DNA of 64,000 nt, taken from contig NZ_JAMQAW010000008.1 of assembly GCF_023701525.1 (NCBI RefSeq), positions 334,836 to 398,835 of the forward strand, read 5' to 3'. The translations under genes and the position numbers were made by a program. Every line of letters starts with the position of its first letter. The stretch's first letter is position 1. Positions 24,792 to 32,662 of the stretch are shown here, one piece after another. The notes beneath the pieces were generated by a model. That model ran no database searches. It was not told the origin of the DNA and was given only the letters and a program-made list of their open reading frames with translations. Source of the stretch: Streptomyces albipurpureus. GTDB taxonomy: Bacteria > Actinomycetota > Actinomycetes > Streptomycetales > Streptomycetaceae.

Positions 24792-25330
24792 TTGAGGCGT
24801 AGTGAAGGACGAGGATGGCCTTCACGAAGTCGGTGCTCCGGTTGGTGCCGCAGCGGAGCTTCCGCAGGAGGCGCCAGCCCTTCAAGACGGCCATGGCCTG
24901 CTCGCCGACGCCCCGGATCTTGGCGTGGCTGTTGTTGCGCCGTCGCTTCCAGCGCTTGAGCCGATGGCCCCGGAAGGGGACTCGGATGTGCCGTCCGGCG
25001 CCTTGGTACGCCTTGTCCGCCCAGCACTTCAGTCCCGCGGCGGGGAGTGCGTCGACGATCCCGCGCTAGCGGGCAGCGGTCAGGTCTTGGGTGGAGCCGG
25101 GCAGGGCCGGGGAAGCCCACAGCAGCGGCCGAATGCGAGGACCTGAACGTTCATGCCGTGCCGTTTGTGTTTTCCCGAGTAGTACGGGGTTTCGACGGTG
25201 ATCTTGTCGATGGGCGGCAGTGTGCCGTCCAGGATGACGCACGCCTTGGCTGTGGCGGTCTTCATGGCCTCGGCCAGGGTCGGGGCGTGGGCGGCCAGGA
25301 CCTCGATGGCCTCACGCCGGGCCGCGCCCG
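24787..25330 (-). pseudogene. Truncated IS5-family transposase
   Basis: This is the downstream two thirds of a DDE transposase: REAIEVLAAHAPTLAEAM, ACVILDGTLPPIDKI, PYYSGKHKRHGMNVQVLA, LKCWADKAYQGAGRHIRVPF and QAMAVLKGWRLLRKLRCG, ending at 24787. An in-frame TAG near 25065 and a small rearrangement before it, plus loss of the N-terminus, make it inactive. It is a close relative, though not a copy, of the transposase at 27207-27958. Confidence 0.8.
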
Positions 25331-25441
25331 CGACCTGACCGGTCGCTTCGGGATGCCCAACTGCCCAGTGCCGTCGAAGCGGTGGCGCGCCGACAGAAGC
25401 AGGATGTAACTTCCTCTCCAATCCAGAGAAGAGGAGTCGCC

Positions 25442-26380
25442 ATGGCGACGCGGGTTGACTTTAATTTCGGTGACGACGGAAGCCAGGAGAGCGTCGTGAT
25501 CTCCTCCGACCAGCTCGCCCGAGTGGTGCGCGCCGCACTGCAAGACAAGGTGCTGCTGTCGGAGCAGGCCGCGCCTCATGACCTGTGGCGGGACATCGCA
25601 GCCGTGACCAGACTGCTGGAGGGTCTGGAGGATTGGCGGGAGAGGGCCATCGTGGCGGTCGACGAAAGCGGCACCGTGGACCGGAGCGCCCTCGGCATCG
25701 CCGCGAGCATGGGCGCGGCAAAGCTGTACGACCTGCTGGAACGGCACGGCCGGCCACGCAATCAGACCCGGCTGACCCAGGTGGAGGTGCTGGAGAGCCG
25801 GGTGACCGGCGAGGACGGAGAGTGGGACTCGGCCCGCGTCGTCGCCACCATGAACAGCTACGGCTGGGAGACCGACGACAAGCGGGCCCGCGCACTGCTG
25901 CGGGCGCTGACCGAGCAGGAGGTGCTGGAAAAGATTCCGAACCGAGGCGGACGCGCCGTCTACCAGTTCGTCGGCCCTCGGGACTGGCTGTACTGCCTGG
26001 ACCCGGAGCGCGACACGATCGAGAACGGCCCCTCCACCCCAGCGCGGGTCGCGAGGCTGGCGCGCGAAGACTCCGGTCCGACCGAGTGGTGGCTCGGGAA
26101 GCCGCTGAAGCTGATGAGGGACGGCGACCGGCTGTGGATCTACTTCGGCGGGGTCGAAGGAAAGATCGCGGCGATGGCGTATGTGAAGTCGTCGCCGCGA
26201 CCGACGGCGATCGGTTCGCAGAAGCCGTACGAGTTCGACGCCGAACTGGACCTGAAGGCGACCACGGCTCTGTCCAAGTCGCCGGTACGGCTTGAGGAGA
26301 TGGATCAGAGGCACCCGCAGGCATGCGGGGAGATGCTGGCGGCGGACGTGAAGCTGGCCGAAGCGCGTGCCAACCTCTGA
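25442..26380 (+). CDS. Unknown protein, possible EVE/PUA-like C-terminus
   Basis: This 312-residue protein is soluble. The N-terminal 110 residues are helical; residues of roughly 115-180 look like a winged helix (RVVATMNSYGWETDDKRARA, LLRALTEQEVLEKI). The segment DRLWIYFGGVEGKIAAMAYV near residue 240 resembles the strand pattern of EVE/PUA domains, which read modified bases; this is a weak resemblance only. ATG 25442 has GAGGAG seven bases upstream. It is one of two intact genes carried between IS remnants. If the domain reading is right, a modified-base or restriction role would fit, but no function can be assigned. Confidence 0.65.
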   Translation: MATRVDFNFGDDGSQESVVISSDQLARVVRAALQDKVLLSEQAAPHDLWRDIAAVTRLLEGLEDWRERAIVAVDESGTVDRSALGIAASMGAAKLYDLLERHGRPRNQTRLTQVEVLESRVTGEDGEWDSARVVATMNSYGWETDDKRARALLRALTEQEVLEKIPNRGGRAVYQFVGPRDWLYCLDPERDTIENGPSTPARVARLAREDSGPTEWWLGKPLKLMRDGDRLWIYFGGVEGKIAAMAYVKSSPRPTAIGSQKPYEFDAELDLKATTALSKSPVRLEEMDQRHPQACGEMLAADVKLAEARANL

Positions 26381-26421
26381 CCGCCCTTCCCGCTGGGCGC
26401 GCGCCGCATCGCCGTGCGTGC

Positions 26422-27123
26422 TCAGCTCTTGAGGGCTTGCGAGATCCGCTCGAAGTCCTCAGGGCTGAAGTTGCCCCGGCTGATCTGCACGCTCCGGTTC
26501 TGTTTCGGCGTCACCACATTCGGATACGACGCCAGCTCCGGCACGGCGATCTTCCAGGTGGCCGCGATGCGCCCGAGGACGATCACCGCGTCACGGGACA
26601 TGGCGCGGCGCACCAGGTAGAAGGCGAAGGACTGGGAGGGCAATGTGTACGGGATCGGCCGCCACGATTGTGAATGGTAGCCGTGGAACTGCACGGCAAG
26701 GATCTGCCGGGCGAGTTCGTCGTGACTGTGCCCCTGCTTCGTCAGGCCGTTCAGGGTCCGGGACCACCACCGGAGTCCTGGATGGTCCTTGTCGGGGTGC
26801 GTCAGGAAGTGGTTGGGGGTCCCGCCGGCGTTCGCGATGTGTTGCAGGGTTCGCTCGGTCACGCCGGGCCGGGCGTAGGCGGCCGGGTCTGCGTCGCTCA
26901 CGCCTGGGTTGGCCAGCAGCATGACCAGGGGCGCGTCGTGGAGGCCGATGAACGGTTCCGGCGGGAGTGTCAGGTTGAGCTGGTACGGCGCGTGCGAGGG
27001 GTGGACTTGGGTGTCGGCGAGGGCTTGCAAGTGCGGCAGGTCTTCGGGGACCGCGTACGGTGCGTTCCTGGTCGTGCGGGTCCACGGATTGAGCACCTGA
27101 TCCCCCGCTATCAGCGTCGTCAT
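26422..27123 (-). CDS. Unknown protein resembling the uracil-DNA glycosylase fold
   Basis: This protein of about 233 residues has PFIGLHDAPLVMLLANPGVS, which recalls the early catalytic strand-loop of uracil-DNA-glycosylase-like proteins. Further on, ILAVQFHGYHSQSWRPIPYT contains a conserved-looking YHS and LVRRAMSRDAVIVLGRIAATW is the later core strand. The uracil-specific motifs are not exact, so activity is uncertain. ATG 27123 is preceded by a second in-frame ATG at 27144; neither has a good ribosome site. It is convergent with the unknown gene before it, and both lie within the IS-bounded block. Confidence 0.6.
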   Translation of the reverse strand: MTTLIAGDQVLNPWTRTTRNAPYAVPEDLPHLQALADTQVHPSHAPYQLNLTLPPEPFIGLHDAPLVMLLANPGVSDADPAAYARPGVTERTLQHIANAGGTPNHFLTHPDKDHPGLRWWSRTLNGLTKQGHSHDELARQILAVQFHGYHSQSWRPIPYTLPSQSFAFYLVRRAMSRDAVIVLGRIAATWKIAVPELASYPNVVTPKQNRSVQISRGNFSPEDFERISQALKS

Positions 27124-27206
27124 GGCATGCAAGCCTATGAGCATCCTGCGAGCGGACCGTCACCGTGCCGGCCAGCCATCGGCGCAGGGAGCCATTCCCA
27201 TCTTGA

Positions 27207-27958
27207 TCAGGTGGCGAGTTCGAGGGCAACGACGGCTCGGACAGCGGCTGTGATCCGGTGGTGCTGCAGCGGAGTTTCCGCAGGAGCCGCCAAGACTTGA
27301 GGATGGCCATGGCGCGTTCGCCGAGGCTGCGGATCTTGGCGTGATCGCGATTGTGGCGTCGGCGCCAGCCGCGCAGGTGCTTGCCACGGATCGGGACACG
27401 GATCGCAGGGCCGGCGCCCTGGTACGCCTTGTCGGCCCAGCACTTGATGTCGTCTGCGGCAAGGGCGGCGGGTATGCCGTGGGTCCGGGCCGCGGTCAGG
27501 TCGTGTGTGGCTCCCGGCAGTGCGTCCGAGGCCCAGGTCAGGCGTCCGGCGGGATCGGCGAGGACTTGCACGTTCATCCCGTGGTGCTTCTTCTTCCCGG
27601 AGTAGTACGGCTGGTCGGCGGCGATGCGGTCGATTGGTAGCACGGTGCCGTCGAGGATCACGTACGCCTTCTTCCGGACGGTCGTCATGGCCTGTTCCAG
27701 CGTGGGCGCGAGGGCGGCCAGCAGGTCGACGGCCTCGCGTATGTAGCGGTAGGCCGTGGCGATCCCGATGCGGAAGCCCGCGGCAAGGCGAGCGTAGGTG
27801 TCGCCGCAGCGCAGGTGGGCCAGGACGAGCAGGGCCTGCCGGCCGCAGGTCAGGCGACGCCAGCGTGAACCGATCCGACGACGGTGACCTGCGAGAAGAC
27901 CGGAGAGATGCCCCAGAGTGCGGCTGGACAGATCGATGCCGGACGGGTAGACAAGCAC
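27207..27958 (-). pseudogene. IS5-family transposase with C-terminal frameshift
   Basis: This is a nearly complete transposase: start GTG 27958 with AGGAGC upstream, an N-terminal helix-turn-helix (RCGDTYARLAAGFRIGIATA), then AYVILDGTVLPIDRI, PYYSGKKKHHGMNVQVLADP, ALPGATHDLTAARTHG, IKCWADKAYQGAG and RAMAILKSWRLLRKLRCSTT. Close to the end one base is missing near 27260; the expected RITAAVRAVVALELAT continues in another frame to a stop at 27207. The catalytic acidic residues are upstream of the shift, so residual activity cannot be excluded. A 12-bp inverted repeat overlaps its ribosome site. Confidence 0.85.
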
Positions 27959-27960
27959 GC

Positions 27961-28016
27961 GAAAGCTCCTGGCGGACTGGTGATCTTGGTCATGAACCCG
28001 TCTACCAGGAGCTTTC
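27961..28016 (-). promoter_or_regulatory. Inverted repeat overlapping the transposase ribosome site
   Basis: GAAAGCTCCTGG (27961-27972) and CCAGGAGCTTTC (28005-28016) are perfect 12-bp complements 32 bases apart. On the minus-strand transcript the second arm contains the AGGAG that serves the GTG start at 27958, so read-through RNA would hide the ribosome site. Confidence 0.65.
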
Positions 28017-28052
28017 TTCATGCCCGCCGCCGGGGCTGCCAGCCCAACCACC

Positions 28053-28072
28053 CGTGAGGTTGGAAGAGGTTC
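28053..28072. repeat. Terminal inverted repeat, right end of IS-bounded block
   Basis: CGTGAGGTTGGAAGAGGTTC is the inverted partner of 24772-24791. Immediately outside it the helicase fragment resumes, with the end of the reading KNTE. Confidence 0.75.
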
Positions 28073-28521
28073 TCTGTGTTCTTTATGGCTGGTGTGGTGG
28101 CGGGCTGCTGGACCGGGGCGATACCGAGTTCGGTGAGGCGTTCTCGCTGTTGGTCGGTGAGCTGTTTCCAGGTGGCGGGTTTCTGTTGCCGTGCTACCCA
28201 TGCCCCGAGGTCGTCGTTTCGAAGAGGATTCCGGGTTCGATGTGGGGGAGTACTCCGCCGGGTTCTTCGGTGGCGAGGACGCGGAGGATGGCGTAGTGGC
28301 GTTGCCAGTCGAGTGGCCAGGGGCAGTTCCAGTCGGGGTCGATCGCCGTCATCGGCGCCGCCCTGGCCTCGGCCCGCTCGACGTCCTTCACCAGCCCGCC
28401 CTTACGCCGGAGATTGGCCATGTGCCGTCCGACCGGCTGTGCCTCGGCTTCGGTTTCACCCCAGACTGCGTCCTGCCGGGGGCGGGTGTCCGGGGGCGCG
28501 GTGGTAGGAGCGGAAGAACGC
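28067..28521 (-). pseudogene. Helicase fragment, downstream half
   Basis: Immediately after the direct-repeat copy the minus strand reads AFFRSYHRAPGH, then in a shifted frame QDAVWGETEAEAQPVGRHMA, NLRRKGGLVKDVERAEARAA, DPDWNCPWPLDWQRHYAILR, GGVLPHIEPGILFE and LTDQQRERLTELGIAP. These are helicase-associated repeats and follow on in sequence from the fragment ending at 9487. At 28072 it is cut by an IS end; its last part is at 24770-24524. Confidence 0.75.
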
Positions 28522-28699
28522 GCTGACTCTTGCTTCGTTGCCCGGGGCAGTTCTCACTGGGGTGTCCGAGCGGTGGAACAGTGGAACGGCGGACTTTCTG
28601 GGGGTGGAGGCTGGCCTATGTGCAGTGCTCTGACAGCTGGCGAGAAGAGTGGGTGCCTTCTGGTGAGAAGTTCCTGTTCGGCGGCGCGAGAATCTCCAA
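28522..28699 (+). repeat. Long direct repeat, copy 2 (MITE-like)
   Basis: This 178-bp second copy of the sequence at 9318-9486 has the same orientation. On its low-coordinate side lies the downstream helicase half; on its other side a truncated P-loop kinase gene. Confidence 0.8.
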
Positions 28700-28763
28700 T
28701 GAGCCACTTTCCCGCTGTGTCCTTGCCGACCCGTGCGCGCCCGATGATCTCGATGTCGCCCAT
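28700..28763 (-). pseudogene. 5' stub of a P-loop nucleotide kinase
   Basis: ATG 28763, preceded by AGGGAGAACGC, opens MGDIEIIGRARVGKDTAGKW, a Walker A loop typical of (deoxy)nucleotide monophosphate kinases. After 21 codons it meets the direct repeat and the family sequence is lost. The rest was not found at 9317 and below. The stretch 28764-28867 has no gene. Confidence 0.55.
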
Positions 28764-28867
28764 GCGTTCTCCCTACGTTGTGAGATAACGACGTAGTTAT
28801 GTGGGGGCAAAGGCGTGATGTTACGCATGGAGCCCAGATACCTTGCGACTGCCTATGATGCCGTCCC

Positions 28868-29641
28868 ATGATGTCGAACGCCTCGTCGGAGTGGTACACC
28901 TCCGGCACCCTGTGGACCACCGTCGCCACCTCGTTAGTCGCGCTCCTGGTGGGGGCAGCTGGGGCATGGGCAGCGATACGCAGCGCGCACCCTGTTCGAC
29001 GGTTGACATACCAGCTCAAGAAGAATGTTGCGCTCGTTGATGATGATCAATACTCGTCACATCTGACTGTCTCGCACGACGGCGCGGTACTTCAGGCGCC
29101 CAGAATCGCGGAGATCGTCGTCACCAACGTCGGACGCAAGGACATCACGGCGCAGCAGTTCCACGGCGACGCGCCAATTGTGTTCGACCTTGGCGCGTCG
29201 GTGGCTGCGTTACTCTCCAGCACGTCGTCACCCGACTCTACGAGTGCCCCAGCAGCTGACACGGCGGGTACATCTATCCGGGTTCCACCGTCACTGCTCA
29301 AGAGAAGGCAGAGCATCAGCTACACCGTGCTGGTCGACGGTCGGGAATCCGAACTCCGCTGCACCGCAGCATTGACAGACACCACTGTTAGCCATGCCGA
29401 GGAGTCGAAGAGTCAGCGTGGGCTGATGCCCATCCTGGCAGGGCTGACCGCTTCTCTCATCGCATTCATTATCAGCCAGGTGGATCCCGGGTGGGTGGGC
29501 GAGGCTGTAGGCGGGGAGGCTGAACTTCCCTGGAAGCAGGTTCAGCAGTGCAGCCGCATCGACGAAGTGAAGTCCTTTGATCAGTGTCGAGATCTTCAGA
29601 AAGTTCTACGCCCTGCGGGACCTCCAGGCCCTACCCCCTAA
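28868..29641 (+). CDS. Membrane protein of unknown function
   Basis: This protein of 257 residues has one membrane helix near the N-terminus (about residues 15-37, TVATSLVALLVGAAGAWAAI) followed by basic residues. A middle domain of about 130 residues rich in beta strands follows (VVTNVGRKDITAQQF, VPPSLLKRRQSISYTVLVDG). A second helix lies at about residues 194-210 (LMPILAGLTASLIAFIISQV), with a short hydrophilic tail after it. No signal for secretion or catalytic motif is visible and I do not recognise the family. It lies just outside the arsenic/AbiTii block and may belong to the element backbone. Two tandem ATG codons at 28868 and 28871 leave the start ambiguous by one residue. Confidence 0.65.
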   Translation: MMSNASSEWYTSGTLWTTVATSLVALLVGAAGAWAAIRSAHPVRRLTYQLKKNVALVDDDQYSSHLTVSHDGAVLQAPRIAEIVVTNVGRKDITAQQFHGDAPIVFDLGASVAALLSSTSSPDSTSAPAADTAGTSIRVPPSLLKRRQSISYTVLVDGRESELRCTAALTDTTVSHAEESKSQRGLMPILAGLTASLIAFIISQVDPGWVGEAVGGEAELPWKQVQQCSRIDEVKSFDQCRDLQKVLRPAGPPGPTP

Positions 29642-30186
29642 GTATCCGTCGACGGTGGGCGCACGGTGCAGACTCTGGGCTACAGCTCTTCCAGACGCTT
29701 CCGAATCCATCACGAAGATCTGCAAGACGCTTCGCCGTGATCTACGGGCAGAGGAGCGGGCAGCCTTCGCACCCGGCGGGCCGAGAGGCGCTGTGTGCCT
29801 GGAGTGACCTGCCATGGTGGTGGGACACAGTTCGGCTTCCAGTCGCGACGACGATGCCCCGACCGGTCCAGCGGCGCGGGACGTCGGGTGTCCTGGCCCC
29901 GGTCGGCAGGGCGTTCCAGCGCGTGCGGGGCGACAAGGGAAGAGCAAGTGGTTTGACTGCCAGAGGCGGAGCCCTCTTCGCCCGGCTTCCGCTGCCGCCC
30001 CTACGCCCGTGAGTCGCACATTGACGTACTACGGCACGAGGTTGCGAAGGCCCGTTCCGGACCCTCCGCCGCCCTTGGGAATCAGATGGCGGTTGTGAGC
30101 CCGCTGTCCCGTGACCGCCGTCTGCGAGTTCATCTCGTCGTAGTACTGGCATGGGAGACGAGGAGGGTTCGTAGCCGTTCTCCTTA
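29642..30186. other. No recognised gene
   Basis: About 545 bp between a membrane-protein gene and an insertion sequence. One plus-strand frame (29577-29807) contains SITKICKTLRRDLRAEERAA, which may be a degraded helical protein, but it overlaps the preceding gene and has no ribosome site. Otherwise nothing is supported. Confidence 0.4.
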
Positions 30187-31045
30187 GACTGTGTCCTGCG
30201 TGGTGAGGCGTCGTTGACCTCGGTTTGGGGCGGGGTACATGGAGTTGTTTTGTTCCGCACGGGTTTTGGGAGATCGCGGAGCCGTTGGTCCCGCCGTCCC
30301 GAGTGCGGTCGCAAGGCGGTGGTACGCAGGACACGCCTGATGAGACAGTGTTCGCGGCGATCATCTACGTCCTGGTCAGCGGGTGCGCCTGGCGGGCGCT
30401 GCCGCCATGCTTCGGGATATCGAAGTCGACAACGCACCGCAGGTTCCTGATCTGGTCGAGTGCTGGCGTCTGGGGCAGGCTGCACGAAGAGATCCTGGAC
30501 CGCCTAGACGGCGTCGGCCTCTCGATCTCTCCCGGGCGGTCCTCGACTCAGCCCACGTCAGGGCTGAAAAGGGGGCGAACTCACAGGTCCGAGCCCCGTG
30601 GACCAGGGCAAGTTGGGATTCAGGATGCGTCCTGTCGGACGCGAGGGGCCTGCCCCTCGTCGTCGGCGTCTCAGCAGCCAACACCCACGACAGCCAGTTC
30701 CTGAAGCCCATGGTCATGGGTCTCCACACGAGACACGACCCCGAACGCGGCCGTCACTCCAAGCCCGCAAGCTCCACGCTGACAAGGCATACGACATCCC
30801 TGAACTGCGGAAATGGGTCCGCGGGAATCGAATCGGCGTCCGCATCGCCCGCAAGGGAATCGAGTCCAGCGAACGACTCGGGCGGCGCCGGTGGGTGATC
30901 GAGCGAACCATGTCCTGGCTCACCGGCTACCGCAGGCTCTACCACCCGATAGGAACGCCGCCCCCGCAACTACCTGACCCTTCTCGGCCTTGGAGCCGCC
31001 CTCTGCTGCTCAAACGACTCCTCTACCTCACCACATAGGACACGG
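30187..31045 (+). mobile_element. IS5-family insertion sequence, about 860 bp, decayed
   Basis: Inverted ends CTGTGTCCTGCGTGGTGAGG (30189-30208) and the complement of CCTCACCACATAGGACACGG (31026-31045) match at 17 of 20 positions. TTA lies directly outside both ends (30184-30186 and 31046-31048), the three-base duplication expected for IS5-group elements. The size is normal for the group. Confidence 0.85.
30225..31038 (+). pseudogene. Frameshifted IS5-family transposase
   Basis: Transposase sequence is spread over several frames: WEIAEPLVPP, AAIIYVLVSGCAWRALPP and KSTTHRRFLIWSSAGVWGRL at the start, then LDLSRAVLDSAHVRAEKG, LPLVVGVSAANTHDS, KLHADKAYDIPELRKWVRGN and RRRWVIERTMSWLTGYRRL at the end. 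The frame changes more than once (around 30520, 30600 and 30960), so no active enzyme is made. The DD and E residues of the catalytic triad can still be recognised in the separate pieces. It occupies almost the full length of the insertion sequence. Confidence 0.85.
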
Positions 31046-31114
31046 TTAAGGGACCATATGGCTAGTGTGGGCTTCTGAGAGGTGTCCCAACTACCCGTGT
31101 TTACAAAGGATTTG

Positions 31115-32626
31115 ATGATCCATCTTCAGGGGAGTGCGTGGGTCGAGGCTGCGGCATACCAAGCCGGAGCGCGATGCCGCCCGCTGCGCCGTATGGCCGT
31201 TCCTGCTCTGCTCGCTGTGTTGTTATCCGGTATCAGCGCGTGTGACACCTCGTCAGGCAGGCCACACTCTTCCGATTCGCCGGGTCTGGGGCCGAGAGTG
31301 TCCGGCCCCAGGCCCCCGGCCCGCGTTCCCACTCCCGAGGGCTTCGATACCGCACGGGGCTGGAGTGCAACGGCTAGCCCCGAGACCCCCGATATGCAAG
31401 TTGGAGCCAGCGGTTTCCCACTCGTCGCTGTCGCGCCGCGAAGCAAGCTCGCCATCCAGGCCATGAACGACGGCTCCCAAGTACGTGCCTACTCTCTGAC
31501 CACAGGACAGCTCGCCTGGACATACACACCCTCAGCTGTGAGTAGTGCCCGCACCGGAGTCTTTGTGGTGACCAGGGGAGATATCGAGCGGGTGATCATC
31601 GCACGGCTCGGTAAGACAGGCGGCGGTGGGCTGACCAAGAAGGGCGACACCACCGCGGTGGACATCGTCCCCGCCTCCTCGCGTGCACAGGCCAAGGCCG
31701 ACCACAGCCTGGACTTGCCGACGTCCGCGGACCGGGGCATCTCGTTGATTGCCACGGACACGGGATTTCTGGTCGGAGCATCGGATGACGGCGTCACCTC
31801 CGACGCCACGGTGATCGATCCGGCCACCGGCGCAAAGAAGTCCGTCAAGACCCAAACCGCGACCGTGCCGAAGTGCGGAAGAGTCAGCTGCACCGTTGGT
31901 AGTTCCCCTGCGTTTGTTACCGAAGCCGGCGTTGTCACTGCGTTTCGGCAGACCAAGGACTGCGACCAGTGGGGCAACGGTGGCACACCCTGCACCACCG
32001 GGTTCCAGGTCGGTGACAAGTGGGTCAGCACATCGGCCGCACCAGACGGCATGTACACGGGCATCCCAATTGCCGCCGCTGGGCGCTATCTCATTGCCGC
32101 TTGGAATCAGACAGACTTCCAGACCGATAGGCCCGTCCTCGGGGACCGAAAGACACTGTTTGCGGTCCACGACCTGCACTCGGGGAAGAGCCTCGCTGCG
32201 GTCAGCTGTTCCTCTGCCGAGGAACTGACGCTCCAGCCGGGCTCCGCCCAGACCTCCACCCGTATCGCACCCAACGGCCGGTACCTGATCTCCGGCCAGA
32301 CGGCGTTCGACCTCTCATCCGGTACCGGCCGTTGCTACACCAGTACCCAAACCCGCAAGGGGGTGGACCTCACCGCCGTCGACGACACCGGGACCGCATA
32401 CGGACTCATCCACAACAGTGGCGGCACCGATGCGTCGAAGCTTTACGGGCGACTCCCGATCGTCCAAGACGGTACGGATTCCACACCGCGTCAAGGAGCA
32501 CGTGTTGCGTTGTCCACAGGGGCAGTCGAGGCGTTGGAAGCATCGGCAGAGGTTCCGGTCTACCTGGACGCCTCACTGGGCCTGTTCCGGAGCCGCGATG
32601 TACTCGCTGCCTACACTCGCAAGTGA
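31115..32626 (+). CDS. Lipoprotein with beta-propeller-like body
   Basis: This secreted protein of about 503 residues has an N-terminus with a basic patch, the hydrophobic stretch AVPALLAVLLSGISAC and a lipobox ending in ISAC, so it should be lipid-anchored outside the membrane. A Ser/Pro/Gly linker follows, then repeated strand blocks such as QVRAYSLTTGQLAWTYTP and TVIDPATGAKKSVKTQTATV that recall PQQ/WD-type propellers. There is no catalytic motif. ATG 31115 has AAAGGA five bases upstream. It lies downstream of an IS, convergent with the giant gene (36-bp gap). It may be a surface component of the element, for instance in mating or exclusion, but that is inference from location only. Confidence 0.75.
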   Translation: MIHLQGSAWVEAAAYQAGARCRPLRRMAVPALLAVLLSGISACDTSSGRPHSSDSPGLGPRVSGPRPPARVPTPEGFDTARGWSATASPETPDMQVGASGFPLVAVAPRSKLAIQAMNDGSQVRAYSLTTGQLAWTYTPSAVSSARTGVFVVTRGDIERVIIARLGKTGGGGLTKKGDTTAVDIVPASSRAQAKADHSLDLPTSADRGISLIATDTGFLVGASDDGVTSDATVIDPATGAKKSVKTQTATVPKCGRVSCTVGSSPAFVTEAGVVTAFRQTKDCDQWGNGGTPCTTGFQVGDKWVSTSAAPDGMYTGIPIAAAGRYLIAAWNQTDFQTDRPVLGDRKTLFAVHDLHSGKSLAAVSCSSAEELTLQPGSAQTSTRIAPNGRYLISGQTAFDLSSGTGRCYTSTQTRKGVDLTAVDDTGTAYGLIHNSGGTDASKLYGRLPIVQDGTDSTPRQGARVALSTGAVEALEASAEVPVYLDASLGLFRSRDVLAAYTRK

Positions 32627-32662
32627 TCTCACTACACGGTTCATCACCCGTAGCCCATCGCT

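Noticed and set aside
27207..27443. Programmed frameshifting at the end of the IS transposase
   Set aside because: No slippery sequence is apparent at the shift point and the shift is after the catalytic core; a simple one-base loss explains it better.
26591..28201. A 536-codon minus-strand frame as one gene
   Set aside because: It is the transposase extended upstream past its ribosome site and downstream past the frameshift into the antisense of another gene.
7428..32600. CRISPR arrays among the repeats
   Set aside because: The repeats found are long, dispersed pairs, with no regular short repeat-spacer pattern.
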